Below, one piece after another: positions 1 through 6,714 of a stretch of DNA of 14,923 nt (positions within the stretch are counted from its first letter, which is position 1; each line of letters starts with the position of its first letter). The position numbers and the translations under genes were made by a program. This stretch comes from Kiritimatiellales bacterium. GTDB taxonomy: Bacteria; Verrucomicrobiota; Kiritimatiellia; Kiritimatiellales; Pontiellaceae. Under the pieces are notes generated by a model. It saw only the letters and a list, made by a program, of their open reading frames with translations, ran no database searches and was not told the origin of the DNA. The stretch spans positions 1 through 14,923 of the forward strand of contig DAOUQA010000027.1 of the NCBI GenBank assembly GCA_030625905.1. The letters run 5' to 3'.

Positions 1-156
1 AGCTATTGATTAGACCTGCAATACGCCGCTTATTCAACCAGATACTGGGATGAAAGCTATTCCGGTGTCGTTAGAGCCTCTTGCAAAATCGCGATTCGCG
101 AAGCGAGGATTTCCGATGAAACAGACATCGTTCAGGTAGAAAATACCGAGAGGAAA

Positions 157-183
157 GCGTGCTCCCGCAGACGGGAAGCACGC
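157..183. repeat. Strong hairpin with GCGTGCT/AGCACGC arms
   Basis: GCGTGCT (157-163) plus CCCG (164-167) pairs with CGGG (172-175) plus AGCACGC (177-183). This gives 11 pairs with a bulged A at 176 and a CAGA loop. Read on the minus strand, the stem is followed by TTTCCTC, so it could be a weak second terminator behind the secDF operon. On the plus strand no T-run follows. It may equally be a dispersed palindromic repeat. Confidence 0.45.
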
Positions 184-220
184 ACCACACAGTTAAAAAG
201 GCTGGGACACCTTGTTTTCC

Positions 221-239
221 AGGGCTCCGACGGAGCCCT
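221..239. repeat. Short GC-rich palindrome, AGGGCTC/GAGCCCT
   Basis: AGGGCTC (221-227) and GAGCCCT (233-239) form a perfect 7-bp stem with a CGACG loop; CCG and CGG at the inner edge could extend it. Neither strand has a T-run after the stem, so it does not look like an intrinsic terminator. The shape is that of a REP-like element, but only one copy lies in this window. Confidence 0.4.
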
Positions 240-291
240 CCATTCTACACCGAAAGGTTTCCCGTCAGGTTTAGAATTTTTACAGTCCGCT

Positions 292-331
292 ATAAACAAA
301 ACGGACGCTCCGCATTAGCAGAACGCCCGTT
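292..331 (-). terminator. Intrinsic terminator of the tgt-yajC-secDF operon
   Basis: Read on the minus strand, positions 331-318 and 313-300 pair along 14 consecutive positions, three of them G-U, around a TAAT loop (317-314). The 3' side is followed by a T-rich tract, TTTTGTTTATAG with the first T's belonging to the stem base. The structure begins 26 bases after the secDF stop codon, as expected for a Rho-independent terminator at the end of this leftward operon. Pairing was done by eye and no folding energy was calculated. Confidence 0.75.
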
Positions 332-357
332 ACCGTAGTCCTCCGAAGAGTGAAAGT

Positions 358-2823
358 CTACTTAACCTTTTCCTCCCTGTGCCAGAAGAGCACGACCGGG
401 GTCGCCACGAAGATGGACGAGTAGGTGCCGACCAGGATGCCGATGCAGAGGGCCAGCGCAAAGTCGAAGACCGCGCCATCGCCAAAGATCAGCAGCATGA
501 CGACCGTCAGCAACGTGGTGAACGAGGTCAGCACGGTACGGCTGAGCGTCTGATTGATGGAGAGGTTGACGATCTCCTTGTAGGATTTGCCCTTCTCCTT
601 CTCCAGCTTGAGATCCTCGCGAATGCGGTCGAACACGACGATAGTGTCGTTCACCGAATAACCCACGATCGTGAGTAGCGCCGCAATAATCGGCATGCTC
701 AGCTCGTGGCCCATCGCGCAGTAGATGCCGACCGTGATCAACACGTCGTGCGCCAGCGCGGTGATCGCGCCCATCGCGAAGGCAAACTCGAAGCGGATCG
801 AGATGTAGATGATGATGCCGATCAGTGCGAAGATAATCGCCTTAATGCCTTTGCTCTTGAGCTCCGCGCCGATTTGGGAGCCGACGCTGTCGTTCTTCAC
901 ATCCCGGTAGTTTCCGTCAAGCGCCTTGACGACCGTGAGCGCCGGCTCGGCCTCTTCACCGGATGCACCCACCTTGACTTCAAGGAACTCCTTGCCCTGC
1001 ACGTCGGACTCGTAGGCCACTTTTGCAGAGGGGAAGCCCACCGAAGCCAAGGCCTCGCGGACGGCATCGCCATCCTGCTTCTGGTCGAACTCGAAGGCCA
1101 TCACGGTTCCCCCCGTGAAGTCCACGCCGAGGTTGGCGTCGCCCTTGGAGGCAAACAGCCCCCAGGTTCCGACAATCACAAGGATCGACAGGGTTGCCGC
1201 AATCTTGCGCTTGCCGATGAAGTCGAACGAGGCGTTGGCCAGTCCGGAGATCGACATCATCTTGAGCGAGTTGATCAGTTTCACATCCGCCATCGTGTTG
1301 AAGAAGAGGCGGGTGATCACGAGCACGATAAACATGCTGACGAGGATACCGGCGCTCAGCGTGACGGCAAAACCGCGGATCGGGCCGGAACCCTGCCAGA
1401 ACAGGATGATGGCAACCAGCAATGTCGTGACGTTGGCATCGAGAATGGTGCTGAACGCCTTGTTGTAGCCCGCGTTGATAGCGCCGGAAATCGACTTGCC
1501 GACCTTCCACTCCTCGCGCATGCGCTCAAAGATCAGCACGTTGGCATCCACGGCCATGCCGATGGTCAGCACGATGCCGGCAATGCCGTAGAGCGTGAGC
1601 GTCGGCAGGCTAACCGCGCCCCCCTCGAGTGAGCCGGAAAGCACGCCAAGGAATCCGGCGGACACCACCATGCCAACCGGCAGGAGCAACAGCACGAAGA
1701 CCAGCGAAAGGTTGGCGATGAGCCCCGGCAACATGTAGTAGAGCGCCATGAAGACGAGTACGCCGGCGCCCCCATAGATAAGAGCCTTCTTTCCGCCATC
1801 GATGGAGTCTTGACCTAGCGTCGGGGCAACGGTGCGTTCCTCGACAATCTTGACGCGGCCCGGCAAGGCACCGGCGCGCAGGACATTCACAAGGCGGCGG
1901 GCTTCCACCACGGAAAAGCTACCGGAAATCTCGGCACGGCCACTGTAGATCGGCTCGTTGATGCGCGGTGCGGAGTAGAGCTTGTCGTCGAGGATAATGG
2001 CCAGCAGACGGTAGGAACCATCCTCCGTCGGGCCATACTGCTCCGTCACGTTGCCAAAGGTCTTTTCACCCTCTTTGTCAAACTCCAAGGAAATCTTGGG
2101 AACAGACGTCATCTGGTCGTAGGTCACAAAGGCATTGTTGACGGTATCGCCACCGAGCTGCTTGCGGCGCTCGATGTAGTACGGTCGATACACCTTCGAT
2201 CCATCCCGAACACGATCTTCCATCAGCATGAAGTCGGCGCGCTTGTCGCCAAACTTTTTCAACTCCTCGTAGAAATCACGATCCAGTTCGGCATCCGCTA
2301 TCTCCATGTCGCGGATAAGGAACTCGCCATTCCCGGCCAGCTTGAAACCGTGCGGAATCTTCCCTTGGGTCATCAGCTCCTGAACCCAAAGATCGCTCTC
2401 CTTGTGAACCAGCTTGAAGGTCAAAACCGCGTCGCGCGACATCTGTGCCTTGGCTTCGGCGCGGGTTTCGGCATCGGCACCCGGCAGCCGCACCACGATG
2501 CGGCTATCGCCCTCGGGATAGATTTCCGGCTCGGCGGTACCCAGCACGTCGATGCGGTTGCGGATCACTTCAACCGCGATTTCCTGCACGCGCTCGACCT
2601 GGTCCTTCAGCTTTGACTCGCTGATGTCCTCGACCGACTCGGCCTCGCCGGCTTCCACCATTTTCTTGGCGACATCGTCGGCATCGACTTCAACCACAAA
2701 GCTTGATCCGCCCTTGAGGTCGAGACCCAGCTTTACCTTTTGATCCAACGGGGTAACCAGCGTGATCGACCAGATCACGAGGAACCCGAGCAGTAACCAT
2801 TTCCAAAGTTTGTTCTTATCCAT
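358..2823 (-). CDS. secDF: Protein translocase SecDF, fused single chain
   Basis: This is the membrane accessory of the SecYEG translocon; the family uses the proton motive force to pull exported proteins through and release them outside. In the 821-residue product, the SecD half (about 1-515) has an N-terminal membrane segment, the LGLDLKGG motif (32-39), a long extracytoplasmic region (about 40-340) and a five-helix membrane block with GMAVDANVLIFER (422-434). D426 matches the proton-relay aspartate of SecD. The SecF half (about 530-821) has GVDFTGG (566-572) and GYSVNDTIVVFDR (721-733). Both halves look complete, so this is a true fusion as in Bacillus, not the split secD-secF of E. coli. 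A charged segment at about 145-225 appears to be an insertion in the first periplasmic domain. The ATG follows an AGGAAAGG ribosome site, 15 bp after yajC. Sure of identity. Confidence 0.97.
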   Translation of the reverse strand: MDKNKLWKWLLLGFLVIWSITLVTPLDQKVKLGLDLKGGSSFVVEVDADDVAKKMVEAGEAESVEDISESKLKDQVERVQEIAVEVIRNRIDVLGTAEPEIYPEGDSRIVVRLPGADAETRAEAKAQMSRDAVLTFKLVHKESDLWVQELMTQGKIPHGFKLAGNGEFLIRDMEIADAELDRDFYEELKKFGDKRADFMLMEDRVRDGSKVYRPYYIERRKQLGGDTVNNAFVTYDQMTSVPKISLEFDKEGEKTFGNVTEQYGPTEDGSYRLLAIILDDKLYSAPRINEPIYSGRAEISGSFSVVEARRLVNVLRAGALPGRVKIVEERTVAPTLGQDSIDGGKKALIYGGAGVLVFMALYYMLPGLIANLSLVFVLLLLPVGMVVSAGFLGVLSGSLEGGAVSLPTLTLYGIAGIVLTIGMAVDANVLIFERMREEWKVGKSISGAINAGYNKAFSTILDANVTTLLVAIILFWQGSGPIRGFAVTLSAGILVSMFIVLVITRLFFNTMADVKLINSLKMMSISGLANASFDFIGKRKIAATLSILVIVGTWGLFASKGDANLGVDFTGGTVMAFEFDQKQDGDAVREALASVGFPSAKVAYESDVQGKEFLEVKVGASGEEAEPALTVVKALDGNYRDVKNDSVGSQIGAELKSKGIKAIIFALIGIIIYISIRFEFAFAMGAITALAHDVLITVGIYCAMGHELSMPIIAALLTIVGYSVNDTIVVFDRIREDLKLEKEKGKSYKEIVNLSINQTLSRTVLTSFTTLLTVVMLLIFGDGAVFDFALALCIGILVGTYSSIFVATPVVLFWHREEKVK

Positions 2824-2838
2824 TTCTATAAACCTTTC

Positions 2839-3198
2839 CTACTTAACCGATGATTCAATTTCGGTAGGTGTTTCGCCTTTGTCCAATACCTGGGAGATTG
2901 CGGCCTTCACTACTTCGATCTTTGTTTTTTCCGCAATCTGAATAATGAGGGATGTTTCATTGACGTTGCAAACCTGACCGAGAATGCCGCTGGTGAGCAG
3001 CACGCGGTCGCCAGTCTTAACGTTGGAAATCATCGCCTTGCGCTCCTTGTCGCGGCGGCGCTGGGGGCGGATCATCATGAAATACATCACGCCGAAGAGC
3101 AGCGCCATCATGATCGGGAATTGCAGGGGCGAGCCCTTCGCCGGGGCCGAGCACGTTGGCGCATCAGCTTGGGCAATGATTAGGGGTAGTAGATTCAT
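2839..3198 (-). CDS. yajC: Preprotein translocase subunit YajC
   Basis: A small single-span inner-membrane protein that associates with SecDF in the Sec holotranslocon. The 119-residue product is close to the usual family length. One hydrophobic helix spans about residues 27-43 and is followed directly by the family hallmark RPQRRRDKERK, starting at 44. The C-terminal half is the cytoplasmic domain with the typical KTGDRVLLTSGILGQV stretch (61-76). The residues before the helix are fairly hydrophobic and may form an extra short segment. The ATG abuts the tgt stop codon with no spacer, which points to translational coupling in the order tgt-yajC-secDF, a very widespread arrangement. Confidence 0.95.
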   Translation of the reverse strand: MNLLPLIIAQADAPTCSAPAKGSPLQFPIMMALLFGVMYFMMIRPQRRRDKERKAMISNVKTGDRVLLTSGILGQVCNVNETSLIIQIAEKTKIEVVKAAISQVLDKGETPTEIESSVK

Positions 3199-4356
3199 TT
3201 AGTTGTTCTCCTTAACGTTTAACACATGTTCTTCCAAAACCACGCGATAGCCGACGTGGAACGCCGTCCGGAACGCATCGAACGTTCCCTCTCCTATCGC
3301 CTTTCCCATATCCTTCAAAAACTCCAGATAGCAATGCAGGTTGTGCATCGTTATCAACCTCAATCCCAAAATCTCGCCCACATTGAGCAGATGCCGCACA
3401 TACGCGCGTGTAAAGTTCCTGCACGCATAGCAACTGCATCCCTCCTCCAGCGGGCGCGGATCCTCCTTATAGAGAGCCGCCTTCACCGGGTAGCGTCCGC
3501 GCCGCGTCGAAACCGTTCCATTGCGTGCCTGCCGCGTCGGCATCACGCAATCAAACATATCCACACCGCGTGCGACCGACTCGACCAGCTGAGCCATTTC
3601 GCCCACACCCATCAGGTAGCGCGGCTTTTCCACCGGAAGATGGTCGACCGTGTCGTCCACCCCCCGCAGGATCAGCTCGTCAGGCTCCCCGACGCTCACG
3701 CCGCCGATGGCATAACCATCAAAATCCATTTCAACCAGCGCCTTGGAACACTCCTCGCGCAAATCGGCATGGACGCCGCCCTGCGCGATACCAAAAAGCA
3801 ATTGGTCTTCCGTACGGGGCGCTTCCCTGCAAATAGCCGCCCAATCTAGGGTTCTGCGTACGGCTTTGCAAGCGTAATCCTTATCGCACGGGTAGGGTGG
3901 ACACTCGTCGAAAACCATAGCAATATCGGAGCCAAGCTTGTGCTGGATCTCCATCGATTCGCGCGGACCGATGAAATGCTTTTTTCCGTCGGAATGTGAC
4001 TGGAACGAAACGCCCTCGTCGGTAATCTTGTTCAGCTTGCCGAGGCTGAACACCTGATAGCCACCGCTATCCGTCAAAATCGCCCGATCCCATCCCATGA
4101 ACCGGTGTAGCCCACCCATGCGCTCGATCAGATCCGGCCCGGGACGGTCGTTGAGGTGGTAGGTGTTGCCCAGTAGAATTTCCGTACCCAGCTCGTGCAT
4201 CTCGCGCGGCGACATGGCCTTGACGGTTGCCTGCGTGCCCACCGGCATGAAGACCGGCGTCTCCACCGTCCCATGCGCCGTATGCAGCCGTCCCCGCCGC
4301 GCCTTGCACGAGGGATCGGTGCCCAACAATTCGAATTTTCCAATATCTGGATTCAA
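3199..4356 (-). CDS. tgt: tRNA-guanine transglycosylase (queuine tRNA-ribosyltransferase)
   Basis: This enzyme exchanges guanine-34 for preQ1 in tRNAs with GUN anticodons (Asp, Asn, His, Tyr), the step that enters queuosine into tRNA. The 385-residue product has all family landmarks: DSGGYQVFSLG with D96, DECPPYP with D150, the GIAQGG loop (189-194), YLMGVG, and DMFDCVMPTRQARNG, where D269 fits the catalytic nucleophile. A zinc site is formed by C307, C309, C312 and H338. The start is a TTG. The frame is closed by a stop four codons upstream, no ATG lies at the right place, and GAGGAAG sits at good spacing before the TTG, so the assignment is firm. The gene leads the tgt-yajC-secDF operon. 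Other queuosine genes are not in the window. Confidence 0.97.
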   Translation of the reverse strand: MNPDIGKFELLGTDPSCKARRGRLHTAHGTVETPVFMPVGTQATVKAMSPREMHELGTEILLGNTYHLNDRPGPDLIERMGGLHRFMGWDRAILTDSGGYQVFSLGKLNKITDEGVSFQSHSDGKKHFIGPRESMEIQHKLGSDIAMVFDECPPYPCDKDYACKAVRRTLDWAAICREAPRTEDQLLFGIAQGGVHADLREECSKALVEMDFDGYAIGGVSVGEPDELILRGVDDTVDHLPVEKPRYLMGVGEMAQLVESVARGVDMFDCVMPTRQARNGTVSTRRGRYPVKAALYKEDPRPLEEGCSCYACRNFTRAYVRHLLNVGEILGLRLITMHNLHCYLEFLKDMGKAIGEGTFDAFRTAFHVGYRVVLEEHVLNVKENN

Positions 4357-4385
4357 TCTTCTTCCTCAAGTCAGGATTGGGGTTT

Positions 4386-4456
4386 ACAGAATAATTAGGA
4401 CAGAATAATTCAAGGGACTGAGCATTGGAAAAATCATTCTGTCCTAATTATTCTGT
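4386..4456. repeat. Palindromic intergenic repeat (REP/MITE-like)
   Basis: A perfect 21-bp inverted repeat, ACAGAATAATTAGGACAGAAT (4386-4406) with its complement at 4436-4456; the pairing extends inward a few bases past one mismatch. CAGAATAATT also occurs twice as a direct repeat inside the left arm (4387-4396 and 4401-4410). It lies between DUF975 and tgt, both leftward. The only homopolymer run is A's to the right, which read on the minus strand are T's before the stem, so it is not an ordinary terminator. Arm length, inner direct repeat and A+T-rich arms suit a mobile palindromic repeat. It could also carry or modulate the tgt promoter. Confidence 0.7.
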
Positions 4457-4483
4457 TAAAAAAAACTTCTGCGGAGCTTCCCC

Positions 4484-5200
4484 CTACTTCACATCCTCGT
4501 AGAATTTCGCAAACGAGGTCTGCATGTAGGGAACCAGCCAAAGCATGCCGATCGGGATGATCATGCACAACAGCCCCCACCAGAAGAAACGCCAGTTCAG
4601 GCAAAAAAACTTCCATTTATTGCCTTTCATCATCTCCTTGCTGCGGCCGAGCGCCTCCAACGCACCGCAATCCTCGTCATCGGCAATAATGAAGAACACC
4701 ATGGCATAGCGAAAGGTCGCAATGATGCCCGGAATGATGAACAGCAACGACCACAGGAAAACGAACAGCGAATAGAAAAAATAGGTTCCAAACGATTTCC
4801 AAAAACGACGGAATCCGACAAACAGCAACTCCAGCCGCGCTTCGGCATCTCGCGCAATCCCCAGAAAGAAACCCATAAAACCAACTACAATGGCACCCGA
4901 AACCAGCAACTCTACAATCTGCGCAAAGAATTGCATGGCACCCACCGCAATCTCTGGACTCGTTCCGCTGGCCGCGCCGAGGATGCTCACAAAGAGAACC
5001 GAGGAAAAAAGGAACACGGAAAAACTCATCACGAGGATACAGTAGAGAACATAGCCAAGAACGGCCATGCCCCAGTTCCCTGACAGCACCATGCGCGCCT
5101 CGGCCATCAGATCCTTGTTCGACGAACCGCCAAGGGCATCGTCCAGCCCCGGTGTTTTCAGCGAACCGCCCTCATTCAACAAATCATTCAAACCAGCCAT
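4484..5200 (-). CDS. DUF975 family integral membrane protein
   Basis: A 238-residue membrane protein of unknown biochemical function. After about 30 polar, Gly/Ser-rich residues comes LMAEARMVLSGNWGMA (31-46), the usual DUF975 opening. Hydrophobic segments follow at about 45-75, 88-115, 136-172 and 200-225. Other family-like features are the LLFIIPGIIATFRYAM stretch (152-167), the SKEMMKGNKWKFF cytoplasmic turn (187-199) and the PY...FAKFYED ending. The ATG is preceded by GGAGGGG. It is read leftward like tgt but is separated from it by 127 bp holding a palindromic repeat, so it may be a separate unit. The family match rests on recognised pattern, not on a search. Confidence 0.75.
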   Translation of the reverse strand: MAGLNDLLNEGGSLKTPGLDDALGGSSNKDLMAEARMVLSGNWGMAVLGYVLYCILVMSFSVFLFSSVLFVSILGAASGTSPEIAVGAMQFFAQIVELLVSGAIVVGFMGFFLGIARDAEARLELLFVGFRRFWKSFGTYFFYSLFVFLWSLLFIIPGIIATFRYAMVFFIIADDEDCGALEALGRSKEMMKGNKWKFFCLNWRFFWWGLLCMIIPIGMLWLVPYMQTSFAKFYEDVK

Positions 5201-5337
5201 GGGTTCCCCTCCATCGGTTTCAAAACGCGCATCTTGCCCAAACCCCGACCGTAAACCAAGCCGGAAGCACAGAACACTTGAAACTGAGGAGATTTAACTA
5301 TAGTCCATCCGATCCACGAATCCCGACACTCAACGCA

Positions 5338-5466
5338 CATGCACTGGTAGCTCAGCGCGCGCTTGCGCACCCCCGCGCCGGCGTTAAGATCAAGGTTTCC
5401 GGCCGCGACAACGACAGCGTCTTCGGCGCCGCCTGCCTCGTGCTCGACCCCGGTTCCGCCTGTACG
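5338..5466 (+). pseudogene. Possible remnant of a ROK-family C-terminus
   Basis: Within the intergenic region one plus-strand frame suddenly shows strong G/C at third codon positions and a protein-like stretch: HALVAQRALAHPRAGVKIKV, then SGRDNDSVFGAACLVLDPGS. The second part resembles the end of ROK-family repressors and kinases, where a basic beta-strand is followed by a gly/asp turn and a GAA-containing helix. Upstream in the same frame the sequence is not protein-like, and there is no start codon, ribosome site or ATP-binding domain. If real, it is the decayed end of a ROK regulator or kinase once beside the oxidoreductase operon. The similarity is from memory of the family and is weak; chance is possible. 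Confidence 0.3.
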
Positions 5467-5498
5467 CTCCCTTCTTTAAAACCATTACACTTCCACGG

Positions 5499-5525
5499 TT
5501 GACACGGCCTTAGTCTGATTGTAAT
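5499..5525 (+). promoter_or_regulatory. Candidate sigma-70-type promoter for the oxidoreductase operon
   Basis: A perfect TTGACA (5499-5504) is followed after 15 bp by TGTAAT (5520-5525), five of six matches to the -10 consensus. The spacer is shorter than the usual 17. It lies 27 bp upstream of the first ATG of the rightward operon, giving a short leader with an AGGGG ribosome site at 5542-5546. Confidence 0.4.
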
Positions 5526-5551
5526 TCTTAAGTTACAAATTAGGGGTTCCC

Positions 5552-6697
5552 ATGAAAATCGGCATTATCGGACTCGGAAATATTGGTCGGGTCCACGCAA
5601 AGAATATTCAGGATGGCTTGGTTGAAAACAGCGAACTCGTCGCGGTTGCAAACCAGCCGATCGAGTCCATGGACGACTTTAAAGAACAGGGCATTGCCTG
5701 CTTCGACGACGGGTCGGCATTGATCAAATCGGGTCTGGTCGATGCGGTATTGATTGCCCTGCCCACCGCCCTGCATGCCCCGCTGGGCATCCAAGCCTTG
5801 GAAGCGGGACTGCACCTGATGATGGAAAAACCACTCGCCTGCCACAAGGCCGAAGCCGAGCGCATTCTCGCCGCACGCCAGCGCGACGACCAGGTTGTTT
5901 CCATTATGCTGAACCAGCGCACCAACCCCTGCTACGCCAAATTGAAACAGTGGATCGACGAAGGTGCCATCGGCAAGCTCCAGCGTATTTCGTGGACCAT
6001 GACGAATTGGTTCCGCCCGGAAATCTATTTCCAGTCCACTGCATGGCGCGCCACTTGGGCCGGCGACGGCGGAGGTGTTTTGATGAACCAGTGCCCGCAC
6101 AATCTCGACGTGCTCCAGTGGTTGGTCGGAATGCCCGAACGCATCCGCGGCTTCTGCTCGTTCGGCAAATACCACGACCTCGATGTGGAGGATGAGGCAA
6201 CCGCCTACCTGGAATTTCCGGGTGGCGCGACCGGCCTCGTGGTCGCCAGCACCGGCGAGGCACCCGGGGTGAACCGGCTTGAAATCGTCGGCGACCTCGG
6301 CACCCTGAAAACCGATGGAAGCAAAGCCGTGTTGACGCGATGCAGCGGCTCCGTCGCGGCGTTCAGCCGATCGACCGACGAAATGTTCGGCATGCCTGAA
6401 ACCGAGGACGAGGTTTTCGAACCCACCCAACCCGTTAATCAGCACGCCGTCATCCTCAACAACTTTGTCCAGGCCATCACGGAAGGTGCCGCGCTGATCT
6501 CCCCCGCCGAGGAGGGCATCAAATCGCTGGAGCTCGCAGGCGCCATGATCTATTCCACCTGGACGGACAGCGTCGTGGAACTTCCGCTCGATGCCGCGGC
6601 CTATGAAACCCGGATCAAGCAAGCCGCGGCGGAATCCACGCCACGCACAAATTTAAGAACCGCCGCGAAAGTGGACATGTCGAAATCGTATCGCTAA
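5552..6697 (+). CDS. Gfo/Idh/MocA family NAD(P)-dependent oxidoreductase
   Basis: A cytoplasmic oxidoreductase of 381 residues; the family mostly oxidises or reduces sugars, inositols and their derivatives. The N-terminal Rossmann domain opens with MKIGIIGLGNIGRVHA, giving the dinucleotide motif GxGxxG at 7-12. The catalytic-lysine motif EKP is at 92-94 (K93). The C-terminal substrate domain carries GGGVLMNQCPHNLD (173-186), with H183 and D186 in the usual catalytic positions. There is no signal peptide. It is first of three closely packed rightward genes, 17 bp before the transporter. Substrate cannot be read from sequence; context suggests a sugar or keto-sugar. The ATG has AGGGG five bases upstream. 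Confidence 0.93.
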   Translation: MKIGIIGLGNIGRVHAKNIQDGLVENSELVAVANQPIESMDDFKEQGIACFDDGSALIKSGLVDAVLIALPTALHAPLGIQALEAGLHLMMEKPLACHKAEAERILAARQRDDQVVSIMLNQRTNPCYAKLKQWIDEGAIGKLQRISWTMTNWFRPEIYFQSTAWRATWAGDGGGVLMNQCPHNLDVLQWLVGMPERIRGFCSFGKYHDLDVEDEATAYLEFPGGATGLVVASTGEAPGVNRLEIVGDLGTLKTDGSKAVLTRCSGSVAAFSRSTDEMFGMPETEDEVFEPTQPVNQHAVILNNFVQAITEGAALISPAEEGIKSLELAGAMIYSTWTDSVVELPLDAAAYETRIKQAAAESTPRTNLRTAAKVDMSKSYR

Positions 6698-6714
6698 ACA
6701 AAAGGAACCAAGCC

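Larger units (their letters stand above)
1..293. other. Intergenic stretch without a supported gene
   Basis: No reading frame here has a start codon, a ribosome binding site and recognisable protein content. One plus-strand frame stays open from about 10 to 318, but it has no ATG and runs through both hairpins described separately, so I treat it as chance. Two overlapping palindromes, ATCGCGAT (88-95) and TTCGCGAA (95-102), are present. A gene ending just left of the window cannot be excluded: one frame closes at the TGA at 51-53. Confidence 0.5.
5201..5551. other. Divergent intergenic region, 351 bp
   Basis: The region separates the leftward DUF975 gene from the rightward oxidoreductase operon and should hold promoters for both. 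It contains a coding-like island (about 5338-5466) and a candidate rightward promoter (5499-5525), listed separately. I see no complete gene or RNA gene. GGTAGCTCAG at 5346-5355 looks like a tRNA D-arm, but no cloverleaf can be built around it. Confidence 0.5.

Noticed and set aside
10..318. Plus-strand open frame of about 103 codons at the left edge
   Set aside because: No ATG and no ribosome site; it runs through both the 157-183 and 221-239 hairpins and into the secDF terminator, and has no recognisable protein content.
706..1632. Long plus-strand open frame opposite secDF
   Set aside because: It lies antisense to a certain gene, is rich in His/Arg/Asp as expected from mirrored G/C-ending codons, and matches no protein pattern.
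4386..4456. Palindrome as a Rho-independent terminator of DUF975
   Set aside because: On the minus strand the T-run precedes the stem instead of following it, and on the plus strand only A's follow.
5340..5415. tRNA-like string GGTAGCTCAG
   Set aside because: No acceptor stem, anticodon arm or GGTTCGA T-loop can be placed around it.
5540..6622. 360-codon minus-strand open frame opposite the first oxidoreductase
   Set aside because: Antisense shadow of a well-supported gene, with no ribosome binding site; its composition follows from the opposite strand.
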